NCBI RefSeq assembly: GCF_009689585.1
Contig: NZ_AP018694.1
Span: 4,455,501-4,519,500 of the forward strand
Direction of reading: 5' to 3'
Length of the DNA stretch: 64,000 nt
Source: Aquipluma nitroreducens
Lineage (GTDB): Bacteria > Bacteroidota > Bacteroidia > Bacteroidales > Prolixibacteraceae
This document shows, piece after piece, positions 23,792 to 32,475 of the stretch. A program made the translations under genes and the position numbers. The first letter of the stretch is position 1; each line of letters starts with the position of its first letter. The notes below the pieces were generated by a model. The model was not told the origin of the DNA and made no database searches. It was given only the letters and a program-made list of their open reading frames with translations.

Positions 23792-24786
23792 ACTACATCA
23801 GACACCTGAATGGATTTTTTGCACGGCTGGCTGAAGACAACCGCATGTCATCTTATCACATCAGCCTGTATTTTGCCCTGTTTCAGCAGTGGAATGCTGA
23901 CCGGTTTGGGGAACAATTTGTCATTACCCGGGCAGAAACAATGGAAATTTCCCGATTAGGTTCGGTTAATACATACGCCCGGTGCATGAAGGAACTATCC
24001 CAGTGGGGGTATATCCAATACATCCCTTCATCTAATATACATTCAGGCAGCCGTGTCTCCTGTATCAGATTTGATACTGCAACTGATACCGCAAGCAGTA
24101 CAGGAACAGATACCGGTATTGAAAATGATACCGCTGGTGATACAGGAACTGATACCGGAAGGAATACCGATACATCCTGCAATCTCATAAATGATACAGC
24201 AACCGATACTGCAAGGAATACCGGTATTAAAAATGATACAGCTGGAGATACCGGAACTGATACAGCAAGTGATACCGGTATTTCCAGCGATCTCAAAAGT
24301 GATACTGGAAGAAATACCGCTGGCGACAAAATTGGTGGTGCCGGTATCAAAAATGATACTGCTAGTGATACAGCAACTGATACACCTTTTATAAACAGTT
24401 TAAACAAAAACAAACAAGAAGAAGAGTCAGTCAGAAGAAATCAAAAATTTGAAATTGATGAAAACGAAAAAAAGCAAAAACGATTCCGAACGACCAATTC
24501 CGAAAATCTTCCGGACGAGAAATCTCCGGTTCCGGATATATCCGAAGTCGAACAATTTTTTGAACAGAACCTGTTTCCGCGCAGCGAAGCGCAGAAGTTT
24601 TACGCCCACTACCAGTCGTCAGGCTGGAAGACCGGGGATCAGATGAAAATACTTTCCTGGCAGGCCGTTGCCCGGAAATGGATGAACAACACCCAAAGTT
24701 TTAAAACAGATGAACGAGAACCCAATCAAGTCGGGACCAGCAAACTTAGCGTCACCGTCAACAAAGATTATTCTGAACCCCTATGA
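23788..24786 (+). CDS. Replication-type DNA-binding protein with Asp-Thr repeat region
   Basis: 332 residues in three parts. Residues 1-95 form a winged-helix-like domain (HISLYFALFQQWNADRFGEQ, ITRAETMEISRLGSVNTYAR) as in DnaD/Rep-type proteins of Bacteroidota elements. Residues about 96-200 are a low-complexity tract in which Asp-Thr recurs every three to four residues (units like NDTAGDTGTDT). Residues about 245-305 carry a conserved C-terminal module (VEQFFEQNLFPRSEAQKFY, GWKTGDQMKILSWQAVARKW). The repeat is encoded by a degenerate GATAC-based tandem repeat. The next gene, a DnaC-like ATPase, overlaps its end by 77 bases, supporting a replication role. Confidence 0.75.
   Translation: MNYIRHLNGFFARLAEDNRMSSYHISLYFALFQQWNADRFGEQFVITRAETMEISRLGSVNTYARCMKELSQWGYIQYIPSSNIHSGSRVSCIRFDTATDTASSTGTDTGIENDTAGDTGTDTGRNTDTSCNLINDTATDTARNTGIKNDTAGDTGTDTASDTGISSDLKSDTGRNTAGDKIGGAGIKNDTASDTATDTPFINSLNKNKQEEESVRRNQKFEIDENEKKQKRFRTTNSENLPDEKSPVPDISEVEQFFEQNLFPRSEAQKFYAHYQSSGWKTGDQMKILSWQAVARKWMNNTQSFKTDEREPNQVGTSKLSVTVNKDYSEPL
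24056..24390 (+). repeat. Degenerate tandem repeat (GATACx units) inside the replication-type gene
   Basis: GATAC or GATAC-like words recur at 6, 12 or 24-base spacings over about 330 bases, with larger blocks such as AAAATGATACCGCTGGTGAT repeated (near 24121, 24229 and 24349). The unit keeps frame and encodes Asp-Thr plus one or two small residues. The opposite strand is also open here as a by-product. Confidence 0.8.
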
Positions 24787-25438
24787 GCAAATCGCCGATT
24801 ACCGAGGCGGAGTTTTTAATTTCAGTTTCCCGGTCAGCCTGCAATGGATGGATGAACGGGGCAAAATCCTGTTTGGAAAGCATTTTTCTTTGGTCGAATC
24901 CGACTTCGAACTAATATACAAGTTGCTGGTTTATGCCATTGGTGACCAGGAAAATGCGGCAAATCACGGAATCAGCCTGAGAAAAGGAATTCTCCTGACA
25001 GGCCCAATAGGATGCGGTAAAACCTCCCTGATGCAACTAGTCAGCTACTTTTTCCCAAGAGAGACCCAATACCTCGTCAAACCAACCAGGGAGATCAGTT
25101 TTGAGTTTGAAAAAGACGGGTTTGCCGTGATCAATCATTACAGCAAGGGTTCATTTGTCAGATATGCCAATATGCCTCTCCTGCCCAAAGTGTATTGTTT
25201 TGATGATTTGGGATTGGAACAAACCCCGAAATACTACGGCAACGAGTGCAATGTGATGGCTGAAATCCTGTTAAACCGCTATGACCTGTTTGTCTCGAAA
25301 CGGATGATGACACATATAACCACCAACCTTTCCGCTTCAGAATTGGAATCCATTTATGGCAACCGCATCAGAAGCCGGATGCGGGAAATGTTTAACCTGG
25401 TAGCTTTTGACAGGGATACCAAGGATAAAAGGGCTTAG
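24710..25438 (+). CDS. DnaC/IstB-like ATP-binding protein
   Basis: 242 residues. Walker A GPIGCGKTS at 98-106 and Walker B VYCFDDLGLE (D165-D166) are clear, followed by a sensor region (ITTNLSASELESIYGNRIRSRMREMF) with the arginine finger typical of DnaC/IstB helicase loaders. It probably loads helicase for element replication together with the upstream winged-helix protein. The chosen ATG overlaps the previous gene by 77 bases; a later start within the first 47 residues cannot be excluded. It is followed by about 1.1 kb without genes. Confidence 0.85.
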   Translation: MNENPIKSGPANLASPSTKIILNPYEQIADYRGGVFNFSFPVSLQWMDERGKILFGKHFSLVESDFELIYKLLVYAIGDQENAANHGISLRKGILLTGPIGCGKTSLMQLVSYFFPRETQYLVKPTREISFEFEKDGFAVINHYSKGSFVRYANMPLLPKVYCFDDLGLEQTPKYYGNECNVMAEILLNRYDLFVSKRMMTHITTNLSASELESIYGNRIRSRMREMFNLVAFDRDTKDKRA

Positions 25439-26282
25439 GATTAAACGATACAAAGGTAAACACAAAATCAGGTATTAGCCGATGTTTGGTTAGTTGGTTC
25501 TGCGGCCTGTTCGCGCTTTGGCTTCGCCAAGGCGCGAACAAGCCTCGATTCAGTGAGGAAGAGTGATCCAAGCCGGTTTAAAGCTCAATTCCAGGCATTC
25601 CATGCCTGCATTGACTTTCCCGGACTTGGTCACACTTCCTGTTTTTTTTAGGTTTTCAGGCTGTTTTCATAGCAGAAAATTGTCGAATGTTAATTCCTTC
25701 TCCCCAGTTCATCCGGCACATTCGCTTCACTCGCTTTTTCGCTCCCTAATCCCGTTCGTGCCTCACCGGAACCGGTCGCTCAGCCCTCTCGTTCAGCTTA
25801 TAAGCCGGATTTGAACCCACGGCAAGAGTGGTTCCTTACCTTGCATTTCGCGATGTCCTGCCCAAATTCCATTTCGCCTGCCCCGGCCTTTCCAAACGCA
25901 CGATTCAAATCACAAAGTCCGGGAACAAGCTTCATTTCATCCCATCCAATCGCTCCATTCCAGTGCAGTAACCACACATGCCTTTTGCCCGCACGCTTTT
26001 GTAAGGTTATTGTAATTGTTTTGTAAGCTTAGACTCCTTACGCCAAGCCAAAAAAGAAACTCAAACTTAGCCGTTCTCCCCGCCAGTCCTGCGCACCGTA
26101 AAACTGCAAGGCCAGTGCGAGTGTTCCGGTTTTTAACCATTTTCGTTTGTTTTTTAAGCAACTTTCTAAAAGTTAACCGGAACAGCCTTGCATTTTTGCC
26201 ACAAACGGCAATCCAAAGGACTTTCTTTTTCTTTTTTGTCGTTTTTTCTTCCTCTTTTTGAAAATATTTTGGCTTGTTCTAA
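25439..26282. other. Long non-coding stretch after the DnaC-like gene
   Basis: No credible gene is seen here: all short frames lack ribosome-binding sites and recognisable sequence. It starts with an almost perfect 15-bp palindrome (25508-25540). The plus strand from about 25600 to 26250 is strikingly pyrimidine-rich. Its position between replication genes and the tra operon makes an origin of replication, a long leader or a decayed gene possible. I cannot choose between them. Confidence 0.5.
25508..25540. repeat. Large GC-rich palindrome
   Basis: TGTTCGCGCTTTGGC, loop TTC, then GCCAAGGCGCGAACA: 14 of 15 positions pair. It is not followed by a T-run on either strand, so it is unlikely to be an ordinary terminator. 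Confidence 0.8.
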
Positions 26283-26428
26283 TTCAAACAAACACAATCA
26301 AAGTCAATTAATCTGAAGATTTTGTTTAACAAAGCTACCTCCAAATTCAATTAAAACATATCAAATAGATTAATCAAAACATAATTTGGTTAACCATATA
26401 AAACACCCAAGGTGGGAACACCTTGGGT
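26283..26428 (+). repeat. AT-rich repeat block with palindrome, copy 2
   Basis: Second copy of the block at 23.3 kb: repeated ATCAAA/ATTCAATTAA words, AAAACATAATTTGGTTAACC, then ATATAAAACACCCAAGG. Here the terminal palindrome is perfect: ACCCAAGGTG (26405-26414), loop GGAA, CACCTTGGGT (26419-26428). It lies about 120 bases upstream of the first gene of the tra operon and is a good candidate for its promoter/operator. Confidence 0.7.
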
Positions 26429-26550
26429 AATTTATAATTTTCGATCCTTCAATTTTGCGATGCCCGGTTTCGGAAAAGTAATTCCTGATCATGACTTGAT
26501 CATGGTCCGAACGGGAAGAACTCAGTATTCACCTTTAAAATTGAAGCCCT

Positions 26551-26913
26551 ATGTTTGGATTGGACACCATCAGTTGGACCAAATTTACCACCATGCTTTT
26601 TCTGCTTTGCAGCGTCTATTACGCCGCAGTTTTCATCCGGGCCTGGCTCAGCCGCTCTGGCCGGACATCCGGTAATCTATTCGAGAATGCCGATGAAACA
26701 GACATCCACCCTGAACGGATGCTTCCCATTTTGGTCTCAGCCTCCGATTATCCCGGAGAACTGATTCCTTTCAATCACATTGAGCCTGTTGACCTCAAAG
26801 TGGACTTTTATCGAGATAACGGTATTGATGAAGGCTATAATGTCGAACAATTCTACGAAGACCATCTTTCCCACAACCCGGAAATCCTGGAGAACATCCA
26901 GTTTCAGTCATAA
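26551..26913 (+). CDS. Small membrane protein at the head of the tra operon
   Basis: 120 residues with one membrane helix (about 11-31, FTTMLFLLCSVYYAAVFIRAW) and an acidic soluble tail. It is the first gene of a long plus-strand run of conjugation genes and is separated from traE by 38 bases. I do not recognise the family; the place corresponds to the accessory gene often found before traE in Bacteroidota elements. A start further upstream in another frame would not preserve the helix. Confidence 0.65.
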   Translation: MFGLDTISWTKFTTMLFLLCSVYYAAVFIRAWLSRSGRTSGNLFENADETDIHPERMLPILVSASDYPGELIPFNHIEPVDLKVDFYRDNGIDEGYNVEQFYEDHLSHNPEILENIQFQS

Positions 26914-26951
26914 TTTATCCTAGTAATTCATTCTTAAAAACTCAAAGTTTC

Positions 26952-27266
26952 ATGAAAACAAAAGTTCAGTTTTTCTTTAAACGGGCAGAAGCCCTTGTTG
27001 CACTACTTATCCTCAGTCTATACCATGCAATGGCGCAGTCCGCTGCCGGTATTGATCAGGCCACAGCCGAAGTAAGTTCCTACATTGACCCGATCTCCAA
27101 CCTGATCATTGCCATTGGAGCAGTAGTCGGATTGATTGGAGGAGTCCGTGTTTATATCAAATGGCAGAGCGGAGATCAGGATACTCAGAAATCCATTATG
27201 GGTTGGTTTGGCGCCTGTCTGTTCCTGATTCTGGTGGGTGTCGTAATCAAAGCATTCTTCGTCTAA
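26952..27266 (+). CDS. traE: Conjugative transfer protein TraE (DUF4134)
   Basis: 104 residues with a signal peptide or first membrane helix ending near AMAQS and two further hydrophobic helices (NLIIAIGAVVGLIGGVRVYI and WFGACLFLILVGVVIKAFFV), the normal form of DUF4134/TraE, the VirB2/pilin-like slot in CTnDOT-type systems. The motif IKWQSGDQDTQKSIMGWFGA is characteristic. Its stop codon overlaps the traF start by one base (TAATG). Confidence 0.92.
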   Translation: MKTKVQFFFKRAEALVALLILSLYHAMAQSAAGIDQATAEVSSYIDPISNLIIAIGAVVGLIGGVRVYIKWQSGDQDTQKSIMGWFGACLFLILVGVVIKAFFV

Positions 27267-27571
27267 TGCTGGGCTATCCAGTCAAAAAGGTGGATACCCG
27301 GTTGTATATCAAAGGGCTTTCCGGCCCTTTGGTATTCCGGGCACTGTATGGCATCATTGCTACCTTCTTTTTATTCTCGGCACTCTACATTCTGGCCGGG
27401 GTTTTTCCGGCAGTGCTGATCGGAGTTCCAGCTTTCTTCGGATACCTCTACCGGCTCAATACCATCCAGAAGAAATACGGTCCGGAAGGATGGGGCAAGA
27501 AACAGACCGCCAAGAAACTGCCCCAATTTATTAGTTGCAAACGACGAATCCATCAAATTCACACAGCATGA
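27266..27571 (+). CDS. traF: Conjugative transfer protein TraF (DUF4133)
   Basis: 101 residues from the ATG at 27266, which overlaps the traE stop; the frame extends upstream only within traE. It has two membrane helices (LVFRALYGIIATFFLFSALY and LAGVFPAVLIGVPAFFGYLY), as DUF4133/TraF, the VirB3-like inner-membrane component. Its 3' end overlaps traG by four bases (ATGA). Confidence 0.9.
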   Translation: MLGYPVKKVDTRLYIKGLSGPLVFRALYGIIATFFLFSALYILAGVFPAVLIGVPAFFGYLYRLNTIQKKYGPEGWGKKQTAKKLPQFISCKRRIHQIHTA

Positions 27572-29991
27572 AGATCAAGAACCTTGAGAGTATATTACCT
27601 GTAATGGGATTTAACGGTGATGTTCTGGTCTCCAATAACCTCGATCTGACTATCGGTTTCCGACTTAGGCTTCCGGAAGTTCTGTCATGCAGTACCGAGC
27701 AACTTTATATGTTGCACGATACTTTTCAGCGGATGATCAACTTGCTGCCTGCCGGAAGTTTTATCCATAAACAGGATTTTTTCCTGATCAACGAATTCCA
27801 TCCGACGGAATCGGAATCAGAAATAACCGGAGCAAAGGAAAGCCTGAATGAATCTTATCTGGAGCACTTTGACGGAAGACGATATTTAAAACACAACTGC
27901 TGTTTTTACATCAGTTTGCTCAATAAAGGCCTTCTGAAAAACTACCTTGAATCCGCTTTGATTTTTTCCCGGACGCAGCGCAACCTGGAAAAATTGCAGT
28001 ACGACAAGATCAACGAACTTAGAAGTAATATCATAGCCATCTTTAATCAGAATGGAATCGGTTGTGAACCCATTTCCCGCGAAGAAGCCATTGGCGATGA
28101 ACATTCACTCGGACTGATCGAGCGTTTTCTGAGCCTCAATTTTACCGAGAACCACCCGGCTCTGGGAGGAATCGATTTTCGAGACAGGTTAAAAGTAATG
28201 GATCAGTTTGTGGAAATCCTATCATTGAGCGACTATTCGCATATTCCGGCAGAACTTCGTCCGGCTTCGGAACATCCGCAGACCGGACTACCCGTTTCAC
28301 TGGTATACCCGGTGAGTTATCACCTGCCATTTTCGCACATCACCAACCAGTTTATCTACATTCCCGATCAGCAGGAAATCAAGGGTTTTCTGGAAAGCAA
28401 CTACAAAAAAATCTTCAGTTTATCCAAGTTTTCTTCAGAAAACAAGGTCAATGCCGGGCTGATTGAATCATTTCTGGACCAGGTGCAAACTTCAGGAGAA
28501 AAGATCGTGAAAACTCACTTCAATGTGATGTTATTCGATTCAGCCCTGAAAGATTTGAAGCAACACAAAAGCGAAACCAGTTCTGCTTTTTCGATGATGA
28601 ACTGTTTTCCGTACCAACATACGCACGATCTGCCAATGTTGTTTTTCTCCAGTGTGCCTTTCTCCACGCAGCTACCGGAAACCGAACTGTTCATCACTCA
28701 GGTTCCCCAGGCCTGTTGCCTGACCAACTTCGAAGGGGAAATGAAAAACAGTGACTCGGACTTTACCATCCGGCTTTCCGACCGTCTGGAAGGTTGCCCG
28801 GTAAAGATTGATATTTCGGATGAACCGATGCACAAACACCTGATCCATAACCGCAACAAAATCATTATTGGCGGATCAGGCTCCGGAAAATCCTTTTTTA
28901 CCAACCATTTGCTTCGCCAGTATGCTGAAAGTGAAAACTGTCACATTGTTTTGCTGGACGTTGGCCGAAGCTATGAACTACTGACCCATTACTTAAATGA
29001 ACGGTTAAAAGACCAGGGTGGGGCTATGATGGTAGAGTTTACCACTGAAAATCCGATTTCGTTCAATCCTTTTATTTTGGAAGGCGAACTGGACATTGAG
29101 CGCAAACAGACAATCCTGTCAGTGCTCTATACCATTTACAAGGAAAACCTGTCGGAAATGGAAAAGGATGTGATTGCACATTCATTGACTGAATTCTTTT
29201 CTTCCGATTCGCAGGAACGTTCTTTCAATGGTTATTACGAGTATTGCCAAAACTACATTCCTGAACTGGTTAAGGAACAGTCCATCCAGTTCAACAGCAA
29301 TGAGTTTTTCTTTATTCTGGGCAAATACTACCGTGGTGGAGAATATGACTATTTGCTGAACAAGGAGATGGATACCGATGAGTTTTTCCGTTGCCCGTTT
29401 ATTGTCTTTGAATTGGATAATATCAAGGATCATGCAACGATCTTTCCGGTAGCTACACTGATTATCATCGACATTTTTATGCAGAAAATGAGGCGGTTAA
29501 AGGGCGTTCGAAAGGTCATTTGTATCGAAGAGGCCTGGAAGGCAATTGCTACTCCCCAGATGGCAGCTTACATCAAATATTTCTACAAGACTATACGAAA
29601 GTTTTTTGGTGAGGCGATGGTAGTTACCCAGGAAGTGGACGATGTGATTTCTTCTCCGGTGATCCGCGATGCGATTATTAACAACGCTGACACCAGAATC
29701 CTGCTTGACATGAGCAAGTTCCGGAACAAGTTCCAAAGCATCAGCGACACCCTTGGATTGTCGGAGTTCCAGAAAGACCAGATCCTTTCGATCAACAAAA
29801 ACCTGCCATCCGGAAGAAAGCTCAAGGAAGTATTTATTGGCCTTGGAAGCTACTCACAGGTTTATGCACTGGAAGTCAGCAAACCGGAATACTACTGCTA
29901 TACCTCTGAACAAAGCGAAAAGGAAACGATCCTGAAAAAGCTGAATCAGCAACAGGATCAATCCTTTGTTCAAATTCTCAAATCCATGTAA
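27568..29991 (+). CDS. traG: Conjugative transfer ATPase TraG (VirB4-like)
   Basis: 807 residues from the ATG at 27568; the frame is open slightly upstream but that start would be TTG inside traF. Walker A GGSGSGKS is at 435-442, and the Walker B region reads KVICIEEAWKAIA around 650. A TraG_N-like domain covers the first 400 residues. It powers pilus assembly and substrate transfer as VirB4 does. It is coupled to traF by an ATGA overlap. Confidence 0.95.
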   Translation: MKIKNLESILPVMGFNGDVLVSNNLDLTIGFRLRLPEVLSCSTEQLYMLHDTFQRMINLLPAGSFIHKQDFFLINEFHPTESESEITGAKESLNESYLEHFDGRRYLKHNCCFYISLLNKGLLKNYLESALIFSRTQRNLEKLQYDKINELRSNIIAIFNQNGIGCEPISREEAIGDEHSLGLIERFLSLNFTENHPALGGIDFRDRLKVMDQFVEILSLSDYSHIPAELRPASEHPQTGLPVSLVYPVSYHLPFSHITNQFIYIPDQQEIKGFLESNYKKIFSLSKFSSENKVNAGLIESFLDQVQTSGEKIVKTHFNVMLFDSALKDLKQHKSETSSAFSMMNCFPYQHTHDLPMLFFSSVPFSTQLPETELFITQVPQACCLTNFEGEMKNSDSDFTIRLSDRLEGCPVKIDISDEPMHKHLIHNRNKIIIGGSGSGKSFFTNHLLRQYAESENCHIVLLDVGRSYELLTHYLNERLKDQGGAMMVEFTTENPISFNPFILEGELDIERKQTILSVLYTIYKENLSEMEKDVIAHSLTEFFSSDSQERSFNGYYEYCQNYIPELVKEQSIQFNSNEFFFILGKYYRGGEYDYLLNKEMDTDEFFRCPFIVFELDNIKDHATIFPVATLIIIDIFMQKMRRLKGVRKVICIEEAWKAIATPQMAAYIKYFYKTIRKFFGEAMVVTQEVDDVISSPVIRDAIINNADTRILLDMSKFRNKFQSISDTLGLSEFQKDQILSINKNLPSGRKLKEVFIGLGSYSQVYALEVSKPEYYCYTSEQSEKETILKKLNQQQDQSFVQILKSM

Positions 29992-30010
29992 AACATCAAC
30001 AATTACAACC

Positions 30011-30694
30011 ATGAAAACAATTAGAACAATGACAACGGTTCCAACAAAAGCAACTTTTTTGATCACACTGTTCATTGCATTTTTCAGTATCCTGCCGACC
30101 TGCAAGACCTTCGCCCAGACCCCTGTGACCGACGTGGGGGCAGGCATACAGCGGGAAGCTTTATGGGAACAGGAAAAGGGAATCCTGTCCGAAATTAACT
30201 GGTACAATGTGCTGATTAAAATTTTGAACGGCGACATCAAAGGCCTGACCCAGGAACTGGTGGGTATTGACCAAAAGAAGTTGGAAAGCCTTCAGAAAGT
30301 TTCTTACCTGATCAAGGACTACAAGCGCATCAAGCAGACCAAGGAGATGCTGGATAAGATCATCTACATCTATACTACCAAGCTGCCTTTGTTGGTTCAG
30401 GATGAAAACTTCACGACCCGTCAGGCTGCTGTGATTGTCGAATCATTTGACCTGGTTCTGGATGACAGCCGTCAGCTGGTCACCACCATTTTGAATACTA
30501 TCGTGGCAGATGACTTGTTTATGATGGATGATAAACAGCGGTACGACACCATCAATGGGATCTACACAGAGGTGAAAAAACACTATGGAACCATCTGCTA
30601 CCTCTACAACAAGCTGGCCTGGGCATCCTACCAACGCAGTTTCAATACCGGACAGATCGAAAAGTTCGCCTTTTACTATACCCTTTATGATTAA
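30011..30694 (+). CDS. Conjugative transfer protein TraI-like (DUF4141-like)
   Basis: 227 residues from the ATG at 30011, which gives a signal peptide (ITLFIAFFSILPTCKTFAQT). The rest is helical: SYLIKDYKRIKQTKEMLDKI, then LLVQDENFTTRQAAVIVESF, similar in pattern to CTnDOT TraI (DUF4141), a VirB5-like periplasmic protein. The N-terminal half is longer than in TraI, so I give the family as probable only. It lies 19 bases after traG. Confidence 0.6.
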   Translation: MKTIRTMTTVPTKATFLITLFIAFFSILPTCKTFAQTPVTDVGAGIQREALWEQEKGILSEINWYNVLIKILNGDIKGLTQELVGIDQKKLESLQKVSYLIKDYKRIKQTKEMLDKIIYIYTTKLPLLVQDENFTTRQAAVIVESFDLVLDDSRQLVTTILNTIVADDLFMMDDKQRYDTINGIYTEVKKHYGTICYLYNKLAWASYQRSFNTGQIEKFAFYYTLYD

Positions 30695-30739
30695 GGATGA
30701 TCCTGCAATCGAAACAACAGAAACAATAAAACAAAGTCC

Positions 30740-31453
30740 ATGAAACCAATACTTTTCATTCTCATCCTTTCCTTGGCAGCAATGCTGCCGGGGAAGGAAT
30801 TGAAAGCCCAGATTTTTGACATCAAATCATGGAATGGAACTTATCCAGATATGAATGGCACTTATCCGTTGACCTTTATTGCTTTTGAAGGCAATCTCAT
30901 TCCTATTCCCCGTGTGTTTATCCGAACCTGGCCCACGCATTATTATTTAGAGGTCATTGCAGTGCCTGCGTCTGATGTGGGAGAATATTCCGGAATGTTG
31001 AAAGTCAACCTGATGAAGATCATCGAAAGACTGATTGAAAAGTCACAGATAAAAGGCAGGCATGAGGAAACAACACAGATCAAAAACAATACGGAAATCC
31101 AGCGTGACATCGAAAAGAAGATCTTCGATTCCAATTCCGACCAATTGCCCGATGTGTATAGTTTAGCTTCCGGTTTTATCCGGCTATATGTAAGCATCGC
31201 GAACATGGACAAACTGGACAACTGCAAATGGCTCAGGCAAACCTATCAGAAAGAGGCCGATGAACTGTTGACCCGATTTATTTCAGTCAACCTGTTTATA
31301 ACTGACCACGGCAAAAAGCTGGAAGCCTTTGACGAAATCCGTTGCGAACTCAACAAGCAAATCGGCGAGACTGACTACACCTACCGAAAGGTACTGCACT
31401 TTCAGGCTTTCAACAACAGCGTTCCACAATCTTATGCTTTTCTGAAGGATTAA
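30740..31453 (+). CDS. Secreted protein of the tra operon, unknown family
   Basis: 237 residues with a signal peptide ending near ELKAQ. A short N-terminal strand-rich part (NGTYPLTFIAFEGNLIPIPR) is followed by a helical region (LMKIIERLIEKSQIKGRHEE, later LRQTYQKEADELLTRFISVN). No named Tra family fits. Its place between TraI-like and TraJ genes, 45 and 39 bases from each, indicates a periplasmic part of the same machine. Confidence 0.65.
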   Translation: MKPILFILILSLAAMLPGKELKAQIFDIKSWNGTYPDMNGTYPLTFIAFEGNLIPIPRVFIRTWPTHYYLEVIAVPASDVGEYSGMLKVNLMKIIERLIEKSQIKGRHEETTQIKNNTEIQRDIEKKIFDSNSDQLPDVYSLASGFIRLYVSIANMDKLDNCKWLRQTYQKEADELLTRFISVNLFITDHGKKLEAFDEIRCELNKQIGETDYTYRKVLHFQAFNNSVPQSYAFLKD

Positions 31454-31492
31454 CAATTAACCATTGATCATTAACCATTTAAAACTTGATTC

Positions 31493-32443
31493 ATGCTTTT
31501 ACAAGTAATGAGTACCAAAAGCTTTTTTCAATTTACAGATGTACTGGTTCAGGGAGGGCTGGACAATGCCCAGTTACTGGTGAATATGGCCCGAGCCATT
31601 GGTGGTATTGCCGCCTTTCTGTACATCTCCAAACGCATCTACGAACAATTGATTGCAGACAATCCCATCTCACTTTTGCCACTTCTCCGGCCTTTTGCGC
31701 TGGTGTTGGTGATTACTTTCTGGGCTCCGTTTGTTCACCTTTTGATGGTTCCCACCAAAGGGCTGACCAAACTCTCTGAAGCTGTTTATGCTGACAAAAA
31801 ACACATTGTAGCCGCCAAACTGGAAGAAAAACAGGATGCTATCCTCGCAGTTGATTTGCCTTCGTTTCAGGAAAACGAAGAAAAAGAAGCAGCACTTTGG
31901 GACAAAGGGGTTAACCTGCTTTTGACCACCTACAACATAGTCTCCGGAAGGGCATTGATGCACCAGATCAACTTCTACCTGATGGACAGTGTTCGGCAAC
32001 TTCTGGAATCCTTTTTTGAGGCACTGGTTTTCCTGATAGCCTTTCTCCGCACAGTCTTTTGTGTGCTGCTGATCATCTTTGGTCCGCTGGTGTTTGCCGT
32101 TTCGATTTTCGACGGTTTTCAGGAGAATTACCTGCAATGGATTGCCCGGTTTGTCAATGTGAACCTGTATCTGCCCATTGCCCTGATTGTCCTTTCATTG
32201 GTTCAGGAAGTGCTGATTTATGTGCTTGATGCTGAGATTGCTGCCACCAAAGCTTCTCTGATCTACCAGCCCTCGCTTTACTATGTTTCCAATATGGTTG
32301 TGCCGGTCTGCGGTATTGTTGGCCTGATGATGGTGCCTAAAATTGCATCGTGGATTGTCAGTGCTTCAGGAACCGGAAGCGGCGGGGGACGGATGGTGAA
32401 AACTGCTGCCATGATGATGATCACCAAAGGGGCAATGAAATAA
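31493..32443 (+). CDS. traJ: Conjugative transfer protein TraJ (VirB6-like)
   Basis: 316 residues with about six membrane helices (for example LARAIGG-type helix at 36-56, FALVLVITFWAPFVHLLMV, LVFLIAFLRTVFCVLLIIFG, LYLPIALIVLSLVQEVLIYV, VVPVCGIVGLMMVPKIASWI) and a charged loop at about 90-130. This is the TraJ pattern of Bacteroides conjugative transposons, an inner-membrane channel component. An alternative start is the ATG at 31508. The Gly-rich SGTGSGGGRM near the end is common in the family. Confidence 0.88.
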   Translation: MLLQVMSTKSFFQFTDVLVQGGLDNAQLLVNMARAIGGIAAFLYISKRIYEQLIADNPISLLPLLRPFALVLVITFWAPFVHLLMVPTKGLTKLSEAVYADKKHIVAAKLEEKQDAILAVDLPSFQENEEKEAALWDKGVNLLLTTYNIVSGRALMHQINFYLMDSVRQLLESFFEALVFLIAFLRTVFCVLLIIFGPLVFAVSIFDGFQENYLQWIARFVNVNLYLPIALIVLSLVQEVLIYVLDAEIAATKASLIYQPSLYYVSNMVVPVCGIVGLMMVPKIASWIVSASGTGSGGGRMVKTAAMMMITKGAMK

Positions 32444-32475
32444 TCCAATCCAGTAACAAATAATCCAAAATCAAG

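Noticed and set aside
23883..24413. 176-residue frame on the minus strand
   Set aside because: It is the mirror of the GATAC tandem repeat in the plus-strand gene; no RBS and low-complexity Val/Ser/Pro pattern.
25563..26261. Several short frames in the non-coding gap
   Set aside because: No RBS, no recognisable sequence, biased composition caused by pyrimidine richness.
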